A DNA stretch of 64,000 bases from DATBLY01 sp963705545 (GTDB lineage Bacteria; Actinomycetota; UBA4738; HRBIN12). Below the pieces are notes generated by a model. The model had not been told where the DNA came from. It saw nothing but the letters and a program-made list of their open reading frames with translations, and searched no databases. This document shows, piece by piece, positions 44,708-52,946 of this stretch (the first letter of the stretch is position 1; every line of letters begins with the position of its first letter). The stretch lies in assembly GCA_963705545.1 (NCBI GenBank), contig CAVPJX010000001.1, positions 1,488,001-1,552,000 of the forward strand, read 5' to 3'. The position numbers were made by a program, and so were the translations under genes.

Positions 44708-46912
44708 ATGACTATGCCGATGGTGCAGGCCGGAGACCACGTCACGCATGAGGTCGTCGCACGCCCCGAGCCGGATCGGACGCGGTCGGTGGCGCAATTG
44801 AACATGCTTCACAGCTTGGCGACGAAGCTGAACTCCCTCGGCGACGTCGCCAGCATCGGGAACGCGATCACCGGCGAGCTCCGTACGATCATCGACTACC
44901 ACAGCTGCCGGGTGTACCTGCTCCAGCCCGACGGCTCGACCCTCGTCCCGGCCTCGTTCCGAGGCGAGATCTTCTCGGACTACGAGAACGACACCGTGGA
45001 GAGCCTGACCAGCGAGATCGGCGAGGGCATCACCGGCTGGGTCGCCGAACACCGGACCTCCTTGCTGACCTCGGACGCCCGCGAGGTCGAGTTCGCCGTC
45101 CAGATCCCCGGCACGGACGACGTGCTCGAGTCGATGCTCGCGGTCCCGATGCTCGCCGGTGATCAACTGATCGGCGTGATCGTCCTGTCGATGCTCGGGT
45201 ATGCGAAGTTCGACCTCGAAGACCAGCGGCTCCTCGAGGTGCTCGCCTCCCACGCAGCGGTCGCGTTCGACAACGCGAACCTCTTGCATCTCGAGCGCGA
45301 GGCGGCAGCGACCTCCACATCGCTGCTGAACCTCTCGCAGGCGCTCACCCGACGGCGCACGGTGGACGGGATCCTCCAGGAGGCGGTGGAGGCCGTCCCT
45401 CGCCTGATCGCATGCGCGAGCGTCGCGGCCTACCTCTGCGACGAGGACACCGGGGACTTCCGGATCGTCCGGATCCTCCAGCTCGACGGGCGCACGGTGG
45501 GACGTGCCTCGGAGGACATCCCAGACGTCCCGGCCGATCTGGCCGGATCGTTCCTGGGCGAGCAGGAGGACCCGTTCGTGATCCCGGCGGAGGCCGTGCA
45601 TCAGGTCCCTCGTCAGCTCTGGTTCTTCGAGGAGGCGCGCGACGTCCTGGTGGCGCCGCTGCGCTGGACGCCGAACGGCATGGGGGTCTTGGCGATGATG
45701 GCCTCGTCGCTCGGAAGGCCGTTCCGGGATGGGGAGCTCCGGCTGGCGCGCGGGATCGCCGACGTGACGTCGCTCGCCCTGGGCAACGCCCACCGGCTCT
45801 CCGAGCTGGAGCGGTTCCACGAGCTGGTCGACAGCCTCGACGCCGTGTTCTGGGAAGCCGACCCCCACTCGCTACGACTCTCCTTCCTCTCCAGCGGTGC
45901 GGAGCACCTCCTGGGCGGGCCTTCCGGCGGATCCGGGCATCGGACCTGGGGCGAGCACGTGATCGAGGAGGATCGGACCGAGGCGCTCGAGCGCATCCGG
46001 CAGGCGGTGCATTCGGGAGAGGACCGACAGCTCGAGTATCGGGTCGCGGCGCCGACCGGCAACGTCGTGTGGGTCCGTGACCTGGTGCACGTCGTGGGGC
46101 GCGGTCAGCAGATCCGCGGTCTGATGGTGGACATCACCGGTCGCAAGCGGGCCGAGGAAGCGCTCCGCCGAAGCGAGCGCAAGTTCTCCGAGGCGTTCCG
46201 GCGCGAGCGCGAGGCCGCCCAGCGGCTGCGGACCCTCGACGACATGAAGAACACGTTCCTCGAGGCCGTCTCCCACGACCTTCGGACCCCGCTGACCTCG
46301 ATCCTCGGGTCGGCCCTCACGCTCGAGCAGGCGGGCTCCGAGCTGTCCCGCCCCGACGCGGCCGACCTGGTGCGGAGGATCGCCGCGAACGCGCGCAAGC
46401 TCGAACGGCTCCTCGGCGACCTGCTGGACCTCGACCGTCTCCAACGCGGGATCGTGACGCCTCAGCGGCGCCCGATCGAGCTCCGCGCGTTGATCGAGCG
46501 GAGCATCGAAGGGGCCGAGAACCCCGAGGGCCGGCCGATCGACGTCGAGGTCGACGCGGCCACCGTGTCCGTGGACGCCGCCAAGGTCGAGCGGATCATC
46601 GAGAACCTAGTCTCGAATGCTTTGCGGCACACGGCATCCGACGCCCACGTCTGGGTGCGAGCGGCCGGCCGCGACGGCGGCCTCGATCTGGTGGTCGAGG
46701 ACGAGGGGGCCGGGATCCCTCCCGAGCTCCACGAGGCGATCTTCGAGCCCTTCCGACAGGCGCCAGGGTCCTCGACCGCAGCGCACTCGCCGGGGGTGGG
46801 GATCGGGCTCTCGCTCGTCCGCCGGTTCGCCGAACTGCACGGCGGCCGCGCCTGGGTCGAGGACCGGCCCGGTGGCGGTGCATCCTTCCACGTCTTCGTC
46901 CCCGGGGGCTGA
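44708..46912 (+). CDS. Sensor histidine kinase with two GAF domains and a PAS domain
   Basis: A 734-residue soluble kinase with no membrane helix. GAF1 (about 40-195), GAF2 (about 210-365), PAS (about 370-475), a short coiled linker, then the HisKA dimerisation domain with H523 in EAVSHDLRTPLTSIL. The HATPase_c domain follows: N box ENLVSNALRHT, G1 DEGAGIPPE, and G2-like GVGIGLSLVRRFAELHGG. It would autophosphorylate in response to cytoplasmic signals such as small molecules, redox state or gas bound in GAF domains; the ligand is unknown. No full-length response regulator is adjacent, but a single-domain regulator lies 1 kb upstream. Confidence 0.92.
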   Translation: MTMPMVQAGDHVTHEVVARPEPDRTRSVAQLNMLHSLATKLNSLGDVASIGNAITGELRTIIDYHSCRVYLLQPDGSTLVPASFRGEIFSDYENDTVESLTSEIGEGITGWVAEHRTSLLTSDAREVEFAVQIPGTDDVLESMLAVPMLAGDQLIGVIVLSMLGYAKFDLEDQRLLEVLASHAAVAFDNANLLHLEREAAATSTSLLNLSQALTRRRTVDGILQEAVEAVPRLIACASVAAYLCDEDTGDFRIVRILQLDGRTVGRASEDIPDVPADLAGSFLGEQEDPFVIPAEAVHQVPRQLWFFEEARDVLVAPLRWTPNGMGVLAMMASSLGRPFRDGELRLARGIADVTSLALGNAHRLSELERFHELVDSLDAVFWEADPHSLRLSFLSSGAEHLLGGPSGGSGHRTWGEHVIEEDRTEALERIRQAVHSGEDRQLEYRVAAPTGNVVWVRDLVHVVGRGQQIRGLMVDITGRKRAEEALRRSERKFSEAFRREREAAQRLRTLDDMKNTFLEAVSHDLRTPLTSILGSALTLEQAGSELSRPDAADLVRRIAANARKLERLLGDLLDLDRLQRGIVTPQRRPIELRALIERSIEGAENPEGRPIDVEVDAATVSVDAAKVERIIENLVSNALRHTASDAHVWVRAAGRDGGLDLVVEDEGAGIPPELHEAIFEPFRQAPGSSTAAHSPGVGIGLSLVRRFAELHGGRAWVEDRPGGGASFHVFVPGG

Positions 46913-46921
46913 TGGGCGGGA

Positions 46922-46958
46922 GTGCCGGGCGGCGAGGGGGACCGCCGCCGCCCGGCAC
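46922..46958. terminator. Bidirectional terminator hairpin
   Basis: Arms 46922-46934 and 46946-46958 form a 13-bp stem with an 11-nt loop between the convergent histidine kinase and sulfur-relay operon. Confidence 0.65.
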
Positions 46959-46982
46959 GCCCCGCGTGCGGGCGGATGACGC

Positions 46983-47522
46983 TCAGATGAAGAGCGTCAC
47001 CGCGTCCTGAGCCTGGAGCAGCGCCGTCGTCGCGCCGGCCGGCGGCTCCAGTCCGTCGATCAGGTCGTCCTTCGTGAGTCCGAGCAGGTCCATCGTCATC
47101 TGGCACGGGACCATGTGAACGCCGAGATCGCGCGCCACCTCGAGCAACTCCTGAGGGGAGGCGACGTGGTGTTCATCGGCGAGCTTCTTCATCATCGAAG
47201 GCCCCATCCCCGCGAAGTTCATCTTGCCGAGCTTCAGATGCTCGGTCCCTCCGCGGTTCATGAAGGACAGCATCTTCTGCATCCAGTTCTCGCCCGTGAT
47301 GCGCACGTCGTTCTTCACCAAGGGGAACAACCCCCAGAACGTGAAGAACACGGTCGTCTCCATCCCCATCGCGGCCCCGGTCGTCGCGAGGATGAACGTC
47401 GGCCAGACCTTGTCCAGATCGCCGCTCCAGGCCATGATCACGAGCTTGTCGTGATGGGCGCTCTCGCGCTCGTGGCGCTCGACCTCCTCGGCCACGCTCT
47501 CGAGCGTCGTCATGTCCGTCAT
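46983..47522 (-). CDS. DsrE/DsrF/DrsH-like family protein
   Basis: A 179-residue protein of the DsrE-like group often found beside TusA and sulfide oxidoreductases, where it receives or passes persulfide sulfur. Features are KLVIMAWSGDLDKVWPTFILATTGAAMGMETTVFFTFWGL and the candidate active cysteine in HMVPCQMTMDLLGL near residue 145. Two hydrophobic stretches could associate with the membrane. It is the last gene of the five-gene operon, 5 nt after tusA. The ATG at 47522 has a GAGGTG ribosome-binding site; the frame extends upstream over the tusA gene and is not used. Confidence 0.85.
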   Translation of the reverse strand: MTDMTTLESVAEEVERHERESAHHDKLVIMAWSGDLDKVWPTFILATTGAAMGMETTVFFTFWGLFPLVKNDVRITGENWMQKMLSFMNRGGTEHLKLGKMNFAGMGPSMMKKLADEHHVASPQELLEVARDLGVHMVPCQMTMDLLGLTKDDLIDGLEPPAGATTALLQAQDAVTLFI

Positions 47523-47527
47523 CGCGA

Positions 47528-47761
47528 TCACCTCTTCCGGATGAGGAAGCGGAACACGCCGCCCTCCTCGGTCTGCTCCACGAGCTCGTTCCCGGTCGTC
47601 GCGCACCACGCCTGGAAGTCGGGCACGGAGCCTGCGTCGGTGGCGAGGGACTCGATCAGCTCGCCGGGGTTCAGCTCACGGATCGCCTGCGCGGTCTTCG
47701 CGATCGGCATCGGGCAGGCGAGGCCCTTCAGGTCGAGCGTCTTCGTCACGGTCTGGCTCAT
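47528..47761 (-). CDS. tusA: TusA family sulfurtransferase (copy 1)
   Basis: A 77-residue TusA-type sulfur carrier. C16 in LACPMPIAKTAQAI is the persulfide-carrying cysteine of the CPxP motif. The C-terminal strand motif GGVFRFLIRK is typical. It shuttles sulfane sulfur between enzymes. Its ATG overlaps the stop of the flavoprotein gene (ATGA), with a GGAGGG ribosome-binding site inside that gene. A second TusA is encoded on the other side of the flavoprotein gene, and the two share only about a third of their residues by eye, so each may serve a different partner. Confidence 0.88.
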   Translation of the reverse strand: MSQTVTKTLDLKGLACPMPIAKTAQAIRELNPGELIESLATDAGSVPDFQAWCATTGNELVEQTEEGGVFRFLIRKR

Positions 47762-48933
47762 CGTGGTCCCTCCTTCGGCTTGGTGCCGGGCGCGTTCTCC
47801 GGGAGGCGGCCCTTGGGGACGGTCTCCCAGTACGCCCGGTTGAAGACCCACTTCGCGATGTGCCAGGCCCGGCTCGGCTGCGGCGGCGTGGGCGGGTGTT
47901 CGTAGTCGAACCGGAGCGCGGTCGCCCTGCCGTTCCCGGTCTCCAGGAAGCACATCACGCGACCGCCGTAGTTCTCCTTCGGAGCGGTGCCCTTCACGAG
48001 CGAGGCGATCCGGCTCGCGATCACCGGCGCCTCGAAGTGCGCCGTGGACCCGGACTTCGAGATCGGCAGGTTGGTCGCGTCCCCGAGGGCGAAGATCCGG
48101 TCTTGGTCCTCGACCTGGAGCGTGAATCGGTCGGTCGGGAGCCAGCCGCTCGGATCCCCGATCCCGGAGTCGATCACGACCTGCTGGCCCTTGTGCGGCG
48201 GCACCAGCACCAGGAGGTCGTACTCCACCTTCTCCCCCTCGAGCGACTCCACGGTGCCGGCCGACGGATCGACCGACTCGACGTTGAAGAACGTGGAGAG
48301 CTCGATCCCCCGCTCGGTCATGATCGGCTGGATCAGCTTCGACGCGCTCTCGATCGTGAACGCCCGGTTGAGCGGCGACAGGAGCGTCACCTCGCTCCGC
48401 CCGCGGATCCCGCGCTTGCGCAGGTACTCCTCGACCATGAACGTGAACTCCACGGGAGCCGGGGGGCACTTGTAGGGGATCCCGGCCACCCCTACGCGGA
48501 CCTTCCCGCCGCGGAACCGGCGCAGCGCCTCTCGGAGTCGCTCCGCGTCGATCAGCGAGTAGAACCCGTGCGCGCCCTCAACCAGCCCGGGGATCTGGTC
48601 GTGCATCAATCGCGCACCGGTCGCGATCACGAGGTAGTCCCACTCGAGGCTCCCGCCGCGCGCGAGCTGCACCGTGTGCGCATCCGGATGGATCCGAACC
48701 GCCTCCTCGATCGCCAGGTCCACCCTGGGACGGAGCAGGGTCCGCTCGTCGCGGGACAGCCAGTGCCCGCTCGCCTCGCCGAGCGCCACGTAGAGGTACC
48801 CGGGCTGGTACTCGTGCATGCCGGTCGGGTCGACGACCGTCACCTGCGCGTCGCGCCCGAGGCTCTTGTCCACGAGGTTGGCGGCGAGCGTGCCTCCGAC
48901 CCCTCCCCCGAGCACCACGACGCGCGCGGGCAT
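47758..48933 (-). CDS. Sulfide:quinone oxidoreductase-like flavoprotein
   Basis: A 391-residue FAD-dependent oxidoreductase. The dinucleotide fold is VVVLGGGVGGTLAANLV at the N-terminus, and the second FAD contact is IFALGDATNLPISKSG. C156 in GIPYKCPPAP and C328 in RVMCFLETG match the two redox cysteines that cycle sulfide in sulfide:quinone oxidoreductases. The C-terminal amphipathic region (HIAKWVFNRAYWETVPKG) fits membrane attachment. It should oxidise sulfide and pass sulfane sulfur to the TusA and DsrE neighbours. It could also be a related flavoprotein with a different sulfur substrate. Confidence 0.85.
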   Translation of the reverse strand: MPARVVVLGGGVGGTLAANLVDKSLGRDAQVTVVDPTGMHEYQPGYLYVALGEASGHWLSRDERTLLRPRVDLAIEEAVRIHPDAHTVQLARGGSLEWDYLVIATGARLMHDQIPGLVEGAHGFYSLIDAERLREALRRFRGGKVRVGVAGIPYKCPPAPVEFTFMVEEYLRKRGIRGRSEVTLLSPLNRAFTIESASKLIQPIMTERGIELSTFFNVESVDPSAGTVESLEGEKVEYDLLVLVPPHKGQQVVIDSGIGDPSGWLPTDRFTLQVEDQDRIFALGDATNLPISKSGSTAHFEAPVIASRIASLVKGTAPKENYGGRVMCFLETGNGRATALRFDYEHPPTPPQPSRAWHIAKWVFNRAYWETVPKGRLPENAPGTKPKEGPR

Positions 48934-48937
48934 GGGA

Positions 48938-49180
48938 TCAGCGCGCCTTCCGGATCACGAAGCGGGCGAAGCCCTCCTCGTCGACCGTCTCGACGAGCTC
49001 GTGGCCCGCCTTCGCGACCCACGCGGGGATGTCGGTCTTCGAGCCCTCGTCGCTCGAGAGCACCTCGATCACTTCGCCGACGGCACCCTCGCGGATCGCG
49101 CCGATCAGGCTCATCAGCGGGCCGGGGCAGGGCATGCCGCGCGCGTCGATCGAGCGGGTGATGTCCGTTGCCGTCGTCAT
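48938..49180 (-). CDS. tusA: TusA family sulfurtransferase (copy 2)
   Basis: An 80-residue sulfur carrier with the active cysteine C18 in GMPCPGPLMSLIGAI and a closing FARFVIRK. It is the second gene of the operon, 12 nt after dsrE and 4 nt before the flavoprotein. The motif is CPGP rather than the CPMP of the other copy. Its position suggests that it takes sulfur from, or gives it to, the first DsrE protein. Confidence 0.88.
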   Translation of the reverse strand: MTTATDITRSIDARGMPCPGPLMSLIGAIREGAVGEVIEVLSSDEGSKTDIPAWVAKAGHELVETVDEEGFARFVIRKAR

Positions 49181-49192
49181 GGTCGTGCCTCC

Positions 49193-49600
49193 TCAGATGA
49201 ACGTGACGGGGCCGTCGGCCCCCAGGAAGAACGAGGCCACGCCCCACACGTCGTCGACGAGAGGGTCGAGATCGTCCTTCGTGATCCCGAACATCTCCAT
49301 CGACAGGGAACAGGCATGGATCCGGACCTCGCCGAGATCCTTCGCCTGGCGGAGCAGTTCGCTCCAGTGGTCGCCTCCGTGGCTCCGCATCAGCTCCGGA
49401 GCCTCCGGAGGTGCCTCCGGTGCGACGCCGTGATCCTTCAGGATCCGGTCGGCGCGGAACGCATCGAGCGCCCAGTACTGCAGGAACAGTTCGACCGGGC
49501 GGCCCATCGCCGCCGCGCCGACCGTGAGGACCGCCGCGGCCGAGAGCTTGTCGTCCGTGCCGGAGAACAAGACCAGCGAGAGCCTCGGATCGGTAGCCAT
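49193..49600 (-). CDS. DsrE family protein
   Basis: A 135-residue DsrE-like protein and the first gene of the sulfur operon. It has the characteristic opening LVLFSGTDDKLSAAAVLTVGAAAMG, a hydrophobic segment and a candidate active cysteine in IHACSLSMEMFGI near residue 95. Fold and motif placement match the other DsrE-like protein of the operon, but the sequence is shorter. A GAAGGGGGA stretch serves as the ribosome-binding site. Its 181-bp upstream gap, shared with the divergent P450 gene, must hold the operon promoter; I could not pick a convincing -35/-10 pair. Confidence 0.85.
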   Translation of the reverse strand: MATDPRLSLVLFSGTDDKLSAAAVLTVGAAAMGRPVELFLQYWALDAFRADRILKDHGVAPEAPPEAPELMRSHGGDHWSELLRQAKDLGEVRIHACSLSMEMFGITKDDLDPLVDDVWGVASFFLGADGPVTFI

Positions 49601-49769
49601 CGAGCGTCCCCCTTCCCTGCTCCGTGTTCCGCGTTACGGACAGCTTCGGCCGACGATCGGGGCACGCCAGGGGGCGAACCGCCCGGTCTACGGGGGACCC
49701 TCGGACCGGGTGGGCTGCCTACCAGGGCGGCGTACGTGCGCCGGCGCTGAGCGGCGGACGGGCGGGCGG

Positions 49770-49775
49770 TACGCT
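49770..49775 (+). promoter_or_regulatory. -10 box of a probable leaderless promoter (cytochrome P450)
   Basis: TACGCT lies exactly 6 nt before the GTG at 49782. This favours that start over the longer open frame. Confidence 0.55.
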
Positions 49776-49781
49776 CCGTCC

Positions 49782-51008
49782 GTGAGCCTCACCGTCGTGC
49801 CGCTCGAGCTCGGGTTCGCGCCCGACGACCTCGCGTTCGTCGCCGATCCCTACCCGGTGTACGCCGAGCTCCGCGACCGGGCGCCCGTCGTGTACGACGA
49901 GGCGACCGACCATTGGCTGGTCTCCCGGTACGAGGACGTCAACGCGCTGCTTCGTGATCGACGGTTCGGCCGCACGTACCTGCACCAGGCGACGCACGCC
50001 CAGATGGGTCACCCGGACGACCCGCCGGAGCTGGACCCCTTCTGGCACCTGATCCGCAGCGGGATCCTCGACATGGAGCCGCCGGACCATACGCGCGTGC
50101 GCGCGCTGGTCTCGAAGGCGTTCACGCCACGCATGGTGGAGTCGCTGCGTCCCGCGATCGAACGCAAGATGGCCGAGCTCGTCGGGTCGGTACGCGGCTC
50201 GGGCACCTTCGACCTGATCGCCACGCTCGCCGAACCCCTCCCGGTGTGGGTGATCGCCGAGCTGCTCGGGGTCCCGGAGACGGACCGCGGCCTGCTCCGC
50301 CCGTGGTCGGCGGACATCTGCCGGATGTACGAGCTGCACCCGACGGCGGAGGACCGGCGCGTCTCCGTGGCGGCGTGCATCGCCTTCGGCGACTACCTGC
50401 GCTCGCTCGCGCGTGAGCGCCGAGCGGATCCCGGCGGCGACCTGATCAGCGAGCTCGCCAGCGTCGTCGACGAGGGCCGGCGCCTGAGCGAGGACGAGCT
50501 GGTCGGGACGTGCGTGCTGTTGTTGAACGCCGGGCACGAGGCGAGCGTGAACGTGGCGGGGAACGGGTGGTGGTCGCTGTTCCGTCGCCCGGACGAGCTG
50601 GCCCGGCTCCGAGCCGACCACGCGCTGGTCCGCAACGCGATCGAAGAGCTGATGCGTTGGGATACCCCGCTCCAGCTGTTCGAGCGCTGGGTGCTCGAGG
50701 ACGTCGAGCTGCACCGGGTGCGCATCCCGAAGGGCGCCGAGCTCGGGTTGATCTTCGGCTCGGCGAACCGAGACCCGTCGGTCTTCCCCGACCCCGACCG
50801 ACTCGACCTCGCGCGGTCGCCGAACCCGCACCTGTCCTTCGGGGCGGGGATCCACTTCTGCCTCGGGGCGCCGCTCGCCCGGCTCGAGCTCGAGATCGCG
50901 TTCGGCACGATCCTCGAGCGGTTGCCGAGCCTGGCCCTGGTCGAGGAGCCGCGGTGGAAGCCCAACTACATCATCCGCGGCCTGGAGGGCCTGACGGTCA
51001 CGGCCTAA
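49782..51008 (+). CDS. Cytochrome P450
   Basis: A 408-residue bacterial P450. The heme loop is FGAGIHFCLG at residues 353-362, with C360 as iron ligand. The ExxR helix is EELMR, and the C-helix is represented by MEPPDHTRVRALVSKAFTP. The I-helix motif reads A250-G-H-E-A-S255: the usual threonine after the glutamate is alanine, as in P450eryF, with a serine next to it, so oxygen activation may need substrate assistance. No redox partner gene is adjacent. The GTG start is supported by its -10 box. Confidence 0.92.
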   Translation: MSLTVVPLELGFAPDDLAFVADPYPVYAELRDRAPVVYDEATDHWLVSRYEDVNALLRDRRFGRTYLHQATHAQMGHPDDPPELDPFWHLIRSGILDMEPPDHTRVRALVSKAFTPRMVESLRPAIERKMAELVGSVRGSGTFDLIATLAEPLPVWVIAELLGVPETDRGLLRPWSADICRMYELHPTAEDRRVSVAACIAFGDYLRSLARERRADPGGDLISELASVVDEGRRLSEDELVGTCVLLLNAGHEASVNVAGNGWWSLFRRPDELARLRADHALVRNAIEELMRWDTPLQLFERWVLEDVELHRVRIPKGAELGLIFGSANRDPSVFPDPDRLDLARSPNPHLSFGAGIHFCLGAPLARLELEIAFGTILERLPSLALVEEPRWKPNYIIRGLEGLTVTA

Positions 51009-51056
51009 GGTCCCGATGCGGGAGAGCCGCCCCCCGCCACGCCGCGAAACGGTCGG

Positions 51057-51130
51057 AGCCGGCGGTCGGATTCGAACCGACGACCTAGCGATTACAAATC
51101 GCTTGCGCTACCGGGCTGCGCCACGCCGGC
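51057..51130 (-). tRNA. tRNA-Thr (TGT anticodon)
   Basis: The minus strand folds into a full cloverleaf: 7-bp acceptor stem (GCCGGCG with CGCCGGC), a D-arm with AGCCCGGTAGC, and an anticodon stem AGCGA/TCGCT around TTTGTAA with TGT as anticodon. The T-arm loop is TTCGAAT. Discriminator is T, and the 3' CCA is not encoded. It lies next to the rlmB cluster, the place where actinobacterial genomes commonly carry a threonine tRNA. Confidence 0.95.
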
Positions 51131-51140
51131 CAGGCCGAGT

Positions 51141-51680
51141 CTACCCCCCGCCCTCCGGGCGGAAGGCACGCGAGTACGCGATCAAGGCATACAGGACGAG
51201 CCCGTTCAGGACGAGCCCGATCGTCGCCGAGACGCCGGAGCTACCGAGGCTCGCGATCCCCCCGAAGACCCCGAGCCCGGCCAGCGCGATCCCGAGGACA
51301 CGGCCGGCGTTGGACCGGCGCAGCACGAGCGCGCCCGCCACCACCTCGAGGCCGGAGATGAGGATGGAGATCACCCCGACCGCAACGACCGCATCGCGCG
51401 GAACGAGCTCCTCGACGCCCATCGCGTCGCGCGAGAACACGAGCACGATCCCGACGAGCACCCCGAGCGCCCCGAGCACGATCAGGATCGCACCGGCCGC
51501 CGTGATCCAGCCGGGCCGGGGCCCGCCGGTCGCGACCGGCGGTGACGCATCCGGCGGGGGGACCTCCGGCGGCGGTGGGAGGTCGCTGGGCGGGTGCGTC
51601 GAGGGAGGGAGGCCGCCGCCCCGAGCGGGCGCGGGGACGTCGTCCGTCGGTGGCCCGGGCGGGGGCGGGAGGGTGGTCAT
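51141..51680 (-). CDS. Membrane protein with proline-rich N-terminus, unknown function
   Basis: A 179-residue protein. The first 55 residues are mostly Pro with Ser and Asp (PPSTHPPSDLPPPPEVPPP). Four hydrophobic helices follow at about residues 58-80, 95-115, 122-140 and 148-170. The family is not recognised. It begins 4 nt after the rlmB stop and may be a cotranscribed passenger. The 3' end lies 10 bp from the tRNA gene. Confidence 0.65.
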   Translation of the reverse strand: MTTLPPPPGPPTDDVPAPARGGGLPPSTHPPSDLPPPPEVPPPDASPPVATGGPRPGWITAAGAILIVLGALGVLVGIVLVFSRDAMGVEELVPRDAVVAVGVISILISGLEVVAGALVLRRSNAGRVLGIALAGLGVFGGIASLGSSGVSATIGLVLNGLVLYALIAYSRAFRPEGGG

Positions 51681-51684
51681 CGCG

Positions 51685-52476
51685 CTAGCCGTTCCGCCGC
51701 GGGAGCACGTAGGACCACAGCGCGGCCGCGAGGGCCGCGGCCGCGTTCAGCGAGCCCACCCGCCCCCGCATCGGCAGCGCAACCAGCAGGTCGCAACGCT
51801 CCTTCGCGAGCCGCGACATGCCGCGGCCCTCGCTCCCCAACACCAAGGCGAGCGGACCGTCCGGCGCGGGCTCGTCGAACACGCTGGTCCCGCTCTCGCC
51901 GTCCAGCCCGACGACCGTGAACCCGCGGTCCCGGAGCCGGTCAAGCGCGCGGGGGATGTTGGCGACGCGGGCGAGCGGGAGGTGCAGCAGCGCCCCGGCC
52001 GACGCGCGAACCGCCGCGTCCGTGATCGCCGCCGCGCGTCGCGTGCGGGTGACGACCATCGATGCGCCGGCGGCTTCTGCCGTCCGGACCGCCGCCCCCA
52101 GGTTCTGCGGATCCTCGATCCCGTCCAACACGACGACGACGGCCTCGGGAGGGAAGGGGATCGTGGCTAGGTCGCGCTCGCCGAGCGGGCGCGGGGAGGG
52201 GGTCGTCGCGAACGCGACGACCCCCTGGTGATCCGACGCCCAGACGTCGAGCGCGGAGCGCTCGACGTCCTCCACCGGTACCCCGGCGACGCGGGCGGCG
52301 TCGAGCAACGCCCGCATGCCCGGCGTCGATCGAGCGCCATGAGCGACCGCCACGCGTTCCACGCCGCCGGCGCGCAGGGCCTCGGTCACGGCTCGTCTGC
52401 CCCCGATCGTCCGCCGACGAGGACCTGGCGCGTCTCGAGCGCGGCGACGGGGCCGCTCCTCGCGGGTCCCGCTCAT
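51685..52476 (-). CDS. rlmB: 23S rRNA 2'-O-methyltransferase RlmB-type (SpoU)
   Basis: A 263-residue SPOUT methyltransferase with an N-terminal substrate-binding domain (GRRAVTEALRAGGVERV). The knotted catalytic domain has the three signature motifs: LDGIEDPQNLGAAVRTAEAAG, LVLGSEGRGM, and LPMRGRVGSLNAAAALAA. RlmB methylates G2251 of 23S rRNA. The start overlaps the ispF stop as ATGA. In many actinobacteria cysS stands between ispF and rlmB; here it is absent. Confidence 0.9.
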   Translation of the reverse strand: MSGTREERPRRRARDAPGPRRRTIGGRRAVTEALRAGGVERVAVAHGARSTPGMRALLDAARVAGVPVEDVERSALDVWASDHQGVVAFATTPSPRPLGERDLATIPFPPEAVVVVLDGIEDPQNLGAAVRTAEAAGASMVVTRTRRAAAITDAAVRASAGALLHLPLARVANIPRALDRLRDRGFTVVGLDGESGTSVFDEPAPDGPLALVLGSEGRGMSRLAKERCDLLVALPMRGRVGSLNAAAALAAALWSYVLPRRNG

Positions 52477-52946
52477 GCGAGCACCGCGAGGGCAAGCGCG
52501 CCGATCCCGTCGCCGACGAGGCCGAGCCCCTCCGGCCGGGTCGCCTTCACGGAGACGCGGTCCTTGCTCACCCCGATCGCGCGCGCGAGCGCGTCCCTGA
52601 TATCCGCGCGCCGGGGCGCGATCGCGGGTCGGTCGCAGATCACCGTCACGTCACACGACGCGGGCACGTGGCCGAGCGCGTGGAGCATCTCGACGACCTT
52701 GCCGAGCAGCTCGGTCCCGCCGATCCCGGCGGTCGAGGGATCGGCGTCGGGGAAGTGCTGCCCGACGTCTCCCATCGCCGCGGCACCGAGGAGCGCGTCG
52801 GCGAGCGCGTGACAGACCGCATCGCCGTCCGAATGCCCGGCGAGCCCCGGTTCGCCGTCGAACCGGATGCCGCCGAGCCACAAGGGTCGCGACGGATCAT
52901 GCGGATGGACGTCGAAGCCGAGCCCGACCCGAGGCGCGTCAGCCAC
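52473..52946 (-). CDS. ispF: 2-C-methyl-D-erythritol 2,4-cyclodiphosphate synthase
   Basis: A 157-residue enzyme of the MEP isoprenoid pathway; it cyclises CDP-methylerythritol 2-phosphate with loss of CMP. Zinc ligands D12 and H14 are in GFDVHPHD, and the third histidine is in LAGHSDGDAV. The remaining family blocks (AAAMGDVGQHFPDADP and VSVKATRPEGLGLVG) are complete. The GTG start overlaps the ispD stop by 8 nt and the ispF stop overlaps rlmB by 4 nt, so all three are translated as a coupled unit. Confidence 0.95.
   Translation of the reverse strand: MADAPRVGLGFDVHPHDPSRPLWLGGIRFDGEPGLAGHSDGDAVCHALADALLGAAAMGDVGQHFPDADPSTAGIGGTELLGKVVEMLHALGHVPASCDVTVICDRPAIAPRRADIRDALARAIGVSKDRVSVKATRPEGLGLVGDGIGALALAVLA

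Noticed and set aside
47860..49161. A 433-codon frame antisense to the sulfur-relay operon
   Set aside because: Shadow of the SQR and TusA genes; arginine-rich, no domain.
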